Below, in pieces: positions 1 through 10,850 of a DNA stretch of 64,000 nt (position 1 is the stretch's first letter; each line of letters opens with the position of its first letter). A program made the translations under genes and the position numbers. The stretch is from Mesostigma viride (Eukaryota; Streptophyta; Mesostigmatophyceae; Mesostigmatales; Mesostigmataceae): contig RPFO01000213.1 in NCBI GenBank assembly GCA_009746045.1, positions 12,958,051 through 13,022,050 of the forward strand. The letters run 5' to 3'. The notes under the pieces were generated by a model. It searched no databases. It was not told the DNA's origin and saw nothing but the letters and a program-made list of their open reading frames with translations.

Positions 1-535
1 TGTCGGAGCTGATCCTGTAAACCGTGCCGTCTAGCTTAGCCGCCAGTGTGTCTGTGAGTGTCCATGCCTCGGCGCTATACGTAAGCACCGTGAGGACGAG
101 GACCTTGAAGAGCATGCGCTTACCGTGCATCAATGCTCGCCCAGGCCCTTTGAGCGCCAGTAGGTGTTGAGCGAACGGAGCCGGGCCCAGGCCAGGCCGA
201 TGCGGATGTCCGTGTCGTCGGCGGTGTCGGGGAGCATGCTCCCTAACAGTTTGAAGCGATCGCAGAACGGGACCTCCGTCCCATCGAGCAGGCGCGGCAG
301 CGGCGGGCGACTGGAGGCCCCAATCACCATCGCCTCAGTTTTGACACTAATCTCCAACCCCATGCACCGCCCTCGCCTCCAAGCCCAGACAGGGCCAGCC
401 AGGTCTGAATGTGCTCGGGGCGCGCGATGAGGGTGGTGCATGTCATCCGCATAAATCAGGTCGGCCAGGCCGGGTAGCCAGTGCCACCCCCGCCGTGCTC
501 GCGCTTGTTAAGGATGTCCAAGCCTGGCTCGAACC
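1..535 (-). pseudogene. LINE reverse-transcriptase fragment (after the catalytic core)
   Basis: Minus-strand reading gives the segment just downstream of the RT catalytic core (words such as ISVKTEAMVIGAS, LLDGTEVPF, RFKLLGSMLPDTADD, SSLNTYW-like). It is closely similar, base by base, to the better copy at 11200-11735 of this window. Frames are broken and the similarity stops at about 535, so this copy is 5'-truncated there and cut by the window edge on the other side. It is a dead fragment of the same LINE family and not a host gene. Confidence 0.8.
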
Positions 536-541
536 AGAGGA

Positions 542-1023
542 GTTTTTCCGCGCTTTCCGCGGACCGGCACTGAACGCAAATGGTTTTCACCTTTGCGGCG
601 TGCCTGATCAGAATATACGCTTGGCTGATTTCGATAGTACCGGCTACGCCCCCTTCTAATAAAGAAGGTTCCAGCCGTGTTCAGCCCGTCTCACGTTGCG
701 AGACTGCACAAGTCTCGCGTGCAGACACGCGTGTGTAGTACTCCTACACACAGATCTCGAGTGATTTATCTAGTACCAAATCCGAAAGGCTTGCATCACT
801 CCCCGGAAAGGAGAACTTTTGCGGATGACTGTAGGTGCATGTAAGTTGGCGATGCCCTAGTAGGATCCGGAGACGTCCGTCCTATAGTCAGCGAAAGTTG
901 GTGAGAGAGGTCCCCAGTTCGATTCCGGTCGGATTCATTTGCAGATCGCGTTTTTCCGCGCTTTCCGCGGACCGGCACTGAACGCAAATGGTTTTCACCT
1001 TTGCGGTGTGCCTGATCAGAATA
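542..1023. repeat. Unit flanked by 74-bp direct repeats, with a tRNA-like box
   Basis: A 74-bp sequence (542-615) returns at 950-1023 with one visible difference, separated by 334 bp. Just inside the right repeat, at about 909-935, is AGTTCGATTCCGG, which resembles a tRNA T-arm or pol III B box. The flanking bases do not form a convincing tRNA T-stem. It could be a tRNA-derived SINE relic, a miniature terminal-repeat element (TRIM), or a simple segmental duplication. No coding sequence is seen. Confidence 0.4.
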
Positions 1024-1227
1024 ATGTCTAGGTGTCAGCAGGGTGTCAGGTAATTTTTGGCCGCGCAGGAGGCCAGAAGTAAGTAAGTAAGTACTTGCGT
1101 GTCATGCGCAAAGGCATGCCTGACGGAGTACTATGCTAATCTCATTAGAAAAATAATTACACAAAAGTTCAAACAAATATCGTCTGCATCATCCCCCAAC
1201 CGTTAAGCACTAGATGGGGATGTAATC

Positions 1228-1830
1228 CTAATCCGAGCTGTCCTCTACTGTAATGGCAGACGAGGCGGTAGTGTAGCGGCTATCCTCAGGACCAATAACC
1301 TCCACCAGCGGACTTCTACCCTGGCTAGCAACGGGCAGCGGGGCCCGTGGGGAGAAAACAAGAGCATACCCCTCAGGAAGGTGCTTATCGCAGATGGCAG
1401 CCCATTTCTTCTTGTCAATCATGCGGGCGCGGAGTTCGGATAGTCCCAGAAGCCCTGCATCTTCAAGCAGTTGTGTCACATAGGTCCGGGTCGCGCCGCG
1501 CCGGTGCCCGGCGCGCGCAAGTTTGCCAGTGGGTTGCGATGGGACAAGGGGATCCCCTGCCATAGGAGGAGGTGTCTACCTGGTTGGCCCGTCTTAAGCC
1601 CCCCGGCAGGGCCCACATCGGTATTCACCTGGTCTGTGCGGGCAAGATGGCCGGCAAAGAGGAGGCGGCGGTGTCGGATGGTATGGGTGACAAGAGGGAG
1701 CTCGCAGTAGAGCTCGGCCCAGGTGCACGGCGTTTTTGGTAGCAGGAGGCCATGCATGCACTTTTGCGCAAAGTCCAGGCTCGGTATGTAGCTAGCTGTA
1801 GGCGGCAAATTAATATACTCAAGCTCCACT
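1228..1830 (-). pseudogene. LINE C-terminal domain fragment
   Basis: Minus-strand frames contain the typical end of a LINE polyprotein: RRLLFAGHLARTDQV, a GQPGRH block, then a segment with YVTQLLEDAGL and DKKKWAAICDK. The first block matches the copy near 11080-11000 (RIAFVGHLARTSQV, LGQPGRH). The two parts lie in different frames, so it is broken. Its order relative to the fragment at 1-535 shows that they are separate insertions or have been rearranged. Confidence 0.7.
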
Positions 1831-3240
1831 GGCGCACACTGTGCAGATGTCCGCGCCTCCTGGCAAAAAGTGTGAATGCAACCTTACCATTCAAATTAAT
1901 TTGCAGCCTGCGGTACATGCGAGTCCAAAAGCATGCAGGGCGCCCGTAATTGATGAAACAACTTGCCGTGGAAATTACCACTATCATTGATGCCTGCGCG
2001 ATCGAAAGCACACATGACACACAATATTTGTGGTATAGCCAGTAAAACGCAGGCACGACGGCCGGTCTGACGCACTGTGTCAGTAGCTGGCTGGCTGCAC
2101 CCGGCCAACAGGCGGTGTGTATTACAGCCCGCCCTTCTCACAAAACACCTGGTAGGGAAAATGGACTTTGGCCGGCTTTGGTCCTGCAGCTGGATTGGGC
2201 TTCACGAGAGCTGTCGAATGCCATATAGTAGTCCGTGAGAGGGGGTAGGGTGCTAGCCTAGGTCTACCGTTAAGTTGCGTTACCGCGTTGAGGAGCGACG
2301 CCGAATTTTAGGCGTTGCTTGCAACCTAACGCGGTCATGACTGTACATGTATCAAGGAGTCATGTTATAATTTAATTTGATTTAATTTTAACGTATCAAG
2401 GAGACAACCAGCGCAGGCCAGAAATCGTGAGAATCCTGACCATGGTTGCTCGAGCCTGTATATGCATAGACCCCATGCACATGTTTTGTCGCAGAAGGGC
2501 AGTCAGCAGCATGTAGTTGAAGCAATTAAATTACTGGTTAATTGCGCTGTTCGCTGCGACGACAGACCGCATTCACAGATGTAAATTTGGATAATGTGCA
2601 ATAACATACTCAAAATTTTTTGCACGATTCGGATACTTGAAGGTAATAAGGTATCAGGAACACCAACAACGTTGGTGTTTTCTAGCTCCATGAAAGCGTT
2701 TCCACGCCAGGCTTATCATGAGATACATCATCGAGACAGACAGCACAGGATTGACATCAGATATTATTGGAGGAAAATAACACCATCCATAAGCGTTTTG
2801 TACGCAAAATGGTGATTTGGTCAGCCGATCTACCTATTACTTTGGGTCGCTGGTGATGGCCGCACGTGCATTCGCTCGGGCCCACATTTCGTCAATAAGC
2901 TTTCGTAATCCAGACTTGTCCAATGCCTTATTGAACATTTCTAAAAAGACGGATACAAGCGGGCAAATTAAACATTTCTAAATAGACGGACACAAGCGGA
3001 CAACCGACGTTAAGGAACCCGAAAAAGATAGAGACAGTGGAAAATTCATGACGGATGTACTTGCTAACAACATGCGATCGAGTACATGAGCGGCCTCGTG
3101 CAAGGTCAATTAAGGCTCACAGGCTCAAGTCGACCACTGAAACGGTTTCCACTATCTGTATCCTCCATTCGCAAGCTTCTACTTCGACGCGCAGACCACC
3201 AAAACGTTTTCCAGCAGCCAACTGAACGGACGAGGGCAGC
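1831..3240. other. Intergenic, no gene recognised
   Basis: Moderately AT-rich sequence with only short, unsupported open frames. The only structure I see is an imperfect tandem pair at about 2934-3005 (AACATTTCTAAA followed by AGACGGA.ACAAGCGG, twice). Confidence 0.6.
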
Positions 3241-3261
3241 AGCTAACTAGTTCTGACTAAC

Positions 3262-4768
<1,507 letters not shown>

Positions 4769-6814
4769 ATTCCAGACGTGCTGTTTCGCTACATGCTGTT
4801 CTCTTTCAGTAGAAATCAACTACCTCAGGTAACAGCTTTCACAGCGTTTTGCCTCAGTCTTACGCAGCGAACTGCGTATACCAAGACTCATATTACCATC
4901 GAGATATATTTCCAATGCCGCAATATCCCGGCCTTGCCATCGTAACGCTAAGCATTTCTCCCATAATCAATCACTTATACTAAGCATTACCTGTCTAGCT
5001 AGGCCTATCCCGCGAGAGAAAACGTGAATGGACTGGACTTTTTGCAACACTACTAGATCCTAGCAAACCGACCCCTCAATGCCCAGCACTGGGGGTCACA
5101 CGAGCGGAGCCTAGCAGGACCGCGATTGTGCACGTCGCAAATGCACTGACGTGCGCGCCGGCAGCTTTTAGCTTGTTCAATTCTCGTGACATCTTCGAAA
5201 GTTCGACTAGAGACGTTTTCAGACATCGTGCTGTCATTTGTGACGTTTTGTGTGTACAGGCGTACCGACAAGGCGACAACCGAGATAGACTGAAACTTCG
5301 ACTCATAACAGATACTCAGATCTATTTCGAACATCGAAATAGACACTTTTTTGAGACGTTTCTGGACGTTTGGAACATAACGATGCAGATATGCTGATTG
5401 GTCTGCAAACCCAGACGCACCCTTGCTAACAACAGGAATTTGGGCAGTTACCAGTATCTAAACATACAGTATTAAACGCCGACGGGCTTAGTTTTAGTCG
5501 CCGCAACTACAGTACGGGATCCTGTTGGATGGATCTGGTTCACTAGGGTTCACTCGTGTCCAGGCTCGTGTCTTGCGTCTCCGCACTGGCCCAGTGGGCC
5601 GTTGTAGTCCTGCCCCCGATGACGGCTCCGGGCTGATGGACTCTCCCAAGCGGCAGTCCCCACTCCCCACCGGCTAAAAATAAAGCGAGCACAGCCTTCC
5701 CGATGTAGGGCGGAGGCCACGAATCTTTATGACACCCATGCATGATGCAGCAATCCATTTGCCACGAGCGTGTATGTAGGCGTTGCGAGTCAGGCGACCA
5801 TAGATAGACCAACGGTTCAGCGACAAGGCAAAGCGCGGGGAAACGAGCCAGGAGCGAGCAAGGGAATGTGCTGCAAGTTTAGGCCCATGAAGGCCCTTTC
5901 GTGTGGCCGCGGCTTGGACGTAAATCTCTTGTAACCAGGCCGCGAGACCTCAGCGGCTTACGGCGGTTCTTGCGTAGCCAGTAGCAGACATTCGCGTTTG
6001 AACCATCGCAGCAGAAGCGGCAGGCAAAATGGAGTTTCGATATCGGCAACCTCTTTCCCCTACCGGTGGCCAGGTATGTCCGGATGTCATAAAACATGCT
6101 TGCCAGCCGCGTTTAGAAGCGGGCGGATAGGCGTCATATGCGAGTAATTCTACTAATAATATTTCTGGTATTGCTGCTCTTCGCACTTGCCTGGAAAGGC
6201 GGGTGCCGCGAAATGCTGGCCAAAATAGGCAGGATTCTCAAGGCCCGCCCTTCCTTTAAGCAAGATAGTGAGCATCGCCGCAATTTTTTCGTACAGGGTC
6301 TGTTTCTAAGCCTGTAGGGTGCGCAGCGGGTAGCCGCTACCAACGGGCGTTGGGTGAAGACCGACGGGCAGCTGCAAAAACAACTTTGGCGTGATTACGC
6401 TGTTAGCAATTGGGCCAGGATAACTGGCACCCACATGCCACGCTTTGGTCTTTGATGTCGTTACCGGAAAACGCTGCAAATTATCAAGCGCGGCGCGAGT
6501 ACGCCCTTGCGCGCATCTACCTGCGGGGATCCAGCTGAAATGATAGGCGTCCCTCTTGCCCAGTTTCTACGACCCTTTTCCCTCCGACATCGTCTGTGTT
6601 TTGGGCAATGCTTGGAGCGACGCGAATAATTTCAGCACAACTCCATCCCAGCATGCCCTAGCTCGCATCAAGTGCTTTTGCAGGCCGTAATCAACAAGCA
6701 TAGACCTCATACACAACCATCCTTGGAAACATGCCCATAAATTGCTTGATCTGTCCACAATATCCTTGCATGCCCATAAAAATTGCCATCTGAAAGCCCC
6801 GTGCGCCTTCTGTG
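4769..6814. other. Intergenic / upstream of CIMIP2-like gene, no exon resolved
   Basis: No open frame here resembles a known protein. The exon at 6839 starts directly at a splice acceptor, so one or more short 5' exons and the promoter of the CIMIP2-like gene should lie in this stretch or further left. I could not identify them. Confidence 0.5.
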
Positions 6815-6838
6815 CCCCCCCCCCCCCCCCCCCCCCAG
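6815..6838 (+). other. Poly(C)22 polypyrimidine tract and 3' splice site
   Basis: Twenty-two consecutive C residues (6815-6836) are followed by AG and then the open exon. The run serves as the pyrimidine tract of the acceptor, and its length is likely to be unstable. Confidence 0.7.
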
Positions 6839-7918
6839 ATCCCCGGCTACAGCGGGTATGTGCCCAGCATGAAGAACCATGTGATTGGCCAGCGGTACTC
6901 GCAGGCCACCGTCAACGCGCTGGATGCGACCAGCACCCTGAGGGGGGGCGCAGACCCCTCCAGTCGGTCTGAGTTGCTCGACCGGCGGCCGCAGGGGCGC
7001 GACTTCTTGTACGCGCAGACGAGCCGACCGGATGCGCTAGGGGACGAGCCGATGGGGATGGCTACCGCCGGCCGCCCCGCTCGCGCCAGCAAGACGGCCT
7101 CCCTCCCCGAGCCGCGCTTCTACGAGCGGCCGCTTATCACTCGCAAGCTCCCGAGCGAGGACATCCCCGACGAGATCCGAAACTTCACGGGGCGTGTGCC
7201 AGGGTTCACCGGCCACCTGCACGCATCGCAGCACGTGTACGCCAAGTCTTACGGCGGCACAACCAAGCTGCTGGCGGAGGAGGAGGAGACGACGAGACGC
7301 AGCCGCGCGCTGATGAACTACTCGGAGGACCGGCCGACGGGGCCGCTTGCGGACGCCAGTGACAAGCGGCGCATCCCTGGGTACGGCGGTTACGTCCCTG
7401 TAAAGAACAACCACGTGTTCGGGAAGACGTTTGGCTCGGCGACCAGCCTGGCCAGCACCGCCGAGCGGGCGATGCGCAGCCACAGCAACGCCAGTGCGAT
7501 GGCGGAGCTGGTGGACACCCGCCCGCAGGGTCGGGCGGACCTGTTCGCGCAGTCGCACGACATGAGTAATGCGCCGCCCAGGGAGTACCTGACGCCCTCG
7601 CGCCAGCCGCGCGGCCACACGAGCGGAGGGCGCGTGGGCACGCTGGGTGGATCTGGCTCGGATTACGGTTTCGCCTCCACCAACGTGCACACGCGCGCGA
7701 CGGAGCCCGTGACCGAGGACATGCGCGAGGTGCTGGCGGGCCGGCACCGCGTGGTGGGCTACACGGGCCACCTGCACGGCAACCAGCACATCTACGCGCG
7801 CTCATACGGCAAGATGTCGCGAGAGCTGGTGGACGAGGGGGGTCACATTCGCGCCGAACCCACGAGGGATGACCTGCTCTTCTACCGCGACGACCGGCCA
7901 CAGAACCGGCGGTGGTAG
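6839..7918 (+). CDS. CIMIP2/FAM166-like ciliary protein, terminal exon (359 codons)
   Basis: The exon opens at a CAG acceptor and ends at TAG. It encodes a repeated pattern typical of the CIMIP2/FAM166 (DUF2475) family of axonemal microtubule inner proteins. There are four PGYxGxxx blocks (residues about 1 IPGYSGYVP, 120 VPGFTGHLH, 179 IPGYGGYVP, 305 VVGYTGHLH), each followed by an (N/Q)Hx(Y/F)xxxYG-like stretch. Between them are DxRPQGR words. The order block1-RPQGR-block2 occurs twice, so the protein is an internal tandem duplication. The family binds inside doublet microtubules; a role in flagella is inferred from that. The N-terminal exon is missing from this call. Strong GC-rich codon use supports real coding. 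The family assignment is by motif only. Confidence 0.75.
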   Translation: MPGYSGYVPSMKNHVIGQRYSQATVNALDATSTLRGGADPSSRSELLDRRPQGRDFLYAQTSRPDALGDEPMGMATAGRPARASKTASLPEPRFYERPLITRKLPSEDIPDEIRNFTGRVPGFTGHLHASQHVYAKSYGGTTKLLAEEEETTRRSRALMNYSEDRPTGPLADASDKRRIPGYGGYVPVKNNHVFGKTFGSATSLASTAERAMRSHSNASAMAELVDTRPQGRADLFAQSHDMSNAPPREYLTPSRQPRGHTSGGRVGTLGGSGSDYGFASTNVHTRATEPVTEDMREVLAGRHRVVGYTGHLHGNQHIYARSYGKMSRELVDEGGHIRAEPTRDDLLFYRDDRPQNRRW

Positions 7919-8140
7919 GGGGGGGGGAGTTGCTATGGAATGGACCAACAGTGGCAGTGGTCTTATACAACTAGCCGCGGCGGTGGTGGTGGTGGTGGGC
8001 AGCGTGCTTCGTGACAGCGTTACTGCAGTATCTTCCCGTTGCGGCTGAGGTCGTTTGGAACGGTTGCTGGCAGGCCTGGGTTGGCATGGCGGACCAGCAA
8101 TAATGGTGGTTGGGAACCAGCCCTCACGGTTCCCCCTGCG

Positions 8141-8209
8141 GATGATGTCACACAGGCTGCAGGATGATGTCACACAGGCTGCAGGATGATGTCACACAGG
8201 CTGCAGGAT
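8141..8209. repeat. 22-bp tandem repeat, three copies
   Basis: GATGATGTCACACAGGCTGC followed by AG occurs three times in a row, essentially identical. Confidence 0.9.
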
Positions 8210-9318
8210 GGTTCTTTGTTGATCGACAGAACGGCGGCGGTGGGAATGGTGTTGCGTCGGCGGCGATGAAGAGAATAGGGGTGGGATCGCAGGGACCCTG
8301 ATTGAATGCGTGGCGGGTGGTGGTGAAGGCAGTGGTGGAAATGCGCTGGCAGTCGTGGGTGGCGGGAGGTGGTGGCCAAGAGGCCGCGGCGTTGATGAAT
8401 TCCAGATTGACTTTGGTCCATGTCGCTGTAGGGCCACGGAAGGAACACCCAAGCCACGGGTGCATTGCCAGCGGTGCCGATCGACTGTGGAAACACGGAC
8501 AGCCACGGTGGACGTTTTCACGGTCACACAGGCCGATCCAGCCAGGCTCGCAGTGGATGGGATGGTTGGGCAGCCACCATGGGGGAGGCCGGGCCAAGCC
8601 ACTGGCTAGACACACAGCAGGGCCCCTGGCAATGGGGCTGCCATCGGCCAACCTGGGAGCGTTGCAAACATGGGATCTGCCCGCTTGCTGATAAACCCGC
8701 ATCATCTGCCTGCAGTGCCAGTCGGCCGCGTCTCGCTGGGTAGCTCCCACCCCCCCGGCCAACGCTCACACCGCTGGTACCGGGTGGGAGCCCTGCCTGG
8801 CGCCGCTTTGTTGGACCTCATTTGTACAACTTCCGTCCACACATGGCAGGCGCCCATCCCTGCACGGCCGTCGGCAAGGGTTTGTGCGGTTTGCCTTGCC
8901 CCAACGAAAGGGAAGAAGCGTTGCATTCTGTCCAAAGATTAGTTGGGCACAGAACGCCTGTTGGCCCAGCAGCCGCCAGGCAACATGCATGGATGGCACC
9001 GGCATCTGCCCCCCCCCCTCCCCCTCCCCCGGTGCCGTTGTATATGGGTGGAGGGGACATGAGCAGGTCACGTAATGGCTTGCGCTGGTTTGTTTCATGG
9101 GTGCATTGGCGCGAACGGGATTTGACACATGCCACCGCCCATCACTAACCTCAGCACAAGGCTGACCCTCGTCCCTGAACAAAAGAATAAGAGCTTTCCG
9201 GCATGCATGGGCTGAACAATTAGCTCACCCACAAGGATTGAGCTGCGTATGGCCGGTTTCGGATTACAACTGGCCTGTGCTGCTGGTTTGGCTGGTTGCC
9301 AGATTAACCCGTGTTTTT

Positions 9319-9374
9319 TTACAACGCGATACATCGCGTTGTAGGGTTAGAACGCGATGTATTGCGTTGTAAAC
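9319..9374. repeat. Pair of diverged 24-bp palindromes
   Basis: TACAACGCGAT joined to ACATCGCGTTGTA is an almost perfect palindrome. A second version (GAACGCGATGTATTGCGTTGTA) follows within 10 bp. Function unknown; it could form a cruciform or be a dimeric binding site. Confidence 0.6.
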
Positions 9375-10094
9375 TGACATGTGGCAGACACAGTAGATAC
9401 AAGATTTTCGGTCTGAAACTCGGTAGACGGACTCCTTACATCCCGTAGAACTCAAGAAAAAATCCTGGTATTTTTTGGAATTTTTTTGTGACAGCTGCAA
9501 ACAAATCTGTACCACTGAAAACAGCCCTTTTTGTGGGACGAAGGTGAAGACGATGGCGATGGCGGCAGGTAGATCTCGCCAGTTTTCGCACGAATTTCAG
9601 TGGCTGTTGGGTGGCACGACCATGATGATGCGTTCAAAGGTTGATAAGGTAGGTTTCTAGGAGTTTGTTCAGGTAATGGGACAGAGGAAACAAAAGATTA
9701 TTGCAGTTTCTCACCCAGCTTTTATGCGGAAACCCTGGAAACCGGCATGCATATTATTACGGCAAGACTCGGGTCTGCTGCGGCACCATGCTTGGTATTT
9801 CCATGGTGTATTGACTTCTTAACACATGTTTATTCATTCATGTTCATCCATACACGAGCCACGAGGTAGCCATGGCTGACGGCGGAGCTCATAACTTTTA
9901 CGTTTGGGCACCAAATCCGGCCATGAATATCCCTATCGCTTCGTCTCTCTAAGACACACACGCTGATATATTTTTCCGCAATATTATGACGAGCAAACGC
10001 TTGACTACGCAACGCAGCCTGGCGGCTGCGATGAGCTAAGAAAATTCGCCTGCAGTTCCGCGCGGCCTGCCAGGCAGCGAGGCCACTAGCTAGA

Positions 10095-10850
10095 CTCAAG
10101 CATTGGTAGTGCACTCGGCTCCTGCGGCCTCGCCATCGGCATCGCCTGATCCTAAACGCAGTCGCCCCGCAGAATCGCGCCCAACAGAACCGCGCTTTCG
10201 GCCCCAACCTTTCAAGGTCGCCGATCACGACTGGACCAACATGTCCCCGGCAACTGCCATGAATTGCCTCTTCTATGGGGACTACGCCTCGCTAGCTTTA
10301 CGACCTGTGCCTCCATCTCCACGACACCGATCGCCTCATCCACCCCGACGGCACCTGGGTCAGCGGACCCAGCTTTCTGTTCGGGTGCGCCCGCCCCCAA
10401 CTCCAACACACCCCGGGCACGCTGGCTACTGAACTTCCTCACCTCTCCACCACCGCCGACTCCACCTCCACTGCCATTTCTGCCTCCACTGCCGACATCA
10501 AAGCCCAGCTTCTCGACCTCTACCAATGCCTTCAAGCCACCGCCACCGCCCTTGAGTGCTTGCATGACACCGGCCGCCGGCCTCACCGCCCAGGCAGTGA
10601 AGGACATCGCCGCCCAGCCGGCACCTGCTGGCCCGGCCGGTGATGCTCCCACCACCTGGGCGGACTTGCTTAAGCATCACACCACCTGATCCACCGCCTC
10701 CACCATCGCGGCACAACTCAAGCAAGAAGCCCTCGTCCTTCGGGAGGAGGCCGACATCACCCAGCGCAACCACAATGTCATCGTCAAGCACTTCGACCAG
10801 CCGGTAGGTGAGACCTCGACGAGCCTTCTCACGGCGACATTCTTGCCCCC
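10095..10850 (+). pseudogene. N-terminal part of an L1-type ORF1 (retroelement)
   Basis: Two plus-strand frames carry a Pro/Ser-rich N-terminus, then LTAQAVKDIAA and APAGPAGDAP, then LREEAD and NHNVIVKHFD, with a stop near 10687. The same words recur at 56110-56300 (LTAQAVKDIAAKPAPAGPAG, LREEAEL), and NVIVKNLD recurs at 59762, directly ahead of the ORF1 RNA-binding domain. This fixes the order of the parent protein: low-complexity N-terminus, coiled coil, RRM-like C-terminus. The fragment is frameshifted and ends at about 10850 against the LINE. Confidence 0.65.

Larger units (their letters stand above)
7919..10094. other. Intergenic, no gene recognised; small repeats
   Basis: Contains the 3' flank of the CIMIP2-like gene. 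Many overlapping short frames exist on both strands, but none has family features. See the separate entries for the 22-bp repeat and the palindromes. Confidence 0.5.

Noticed and set aside
900-940. tRNA gene
   Set aside because: AGTTCGATTCC resembles a T-loop, but the T-stem does not pair and no acceptor stem or anticodon arm can be drawn.
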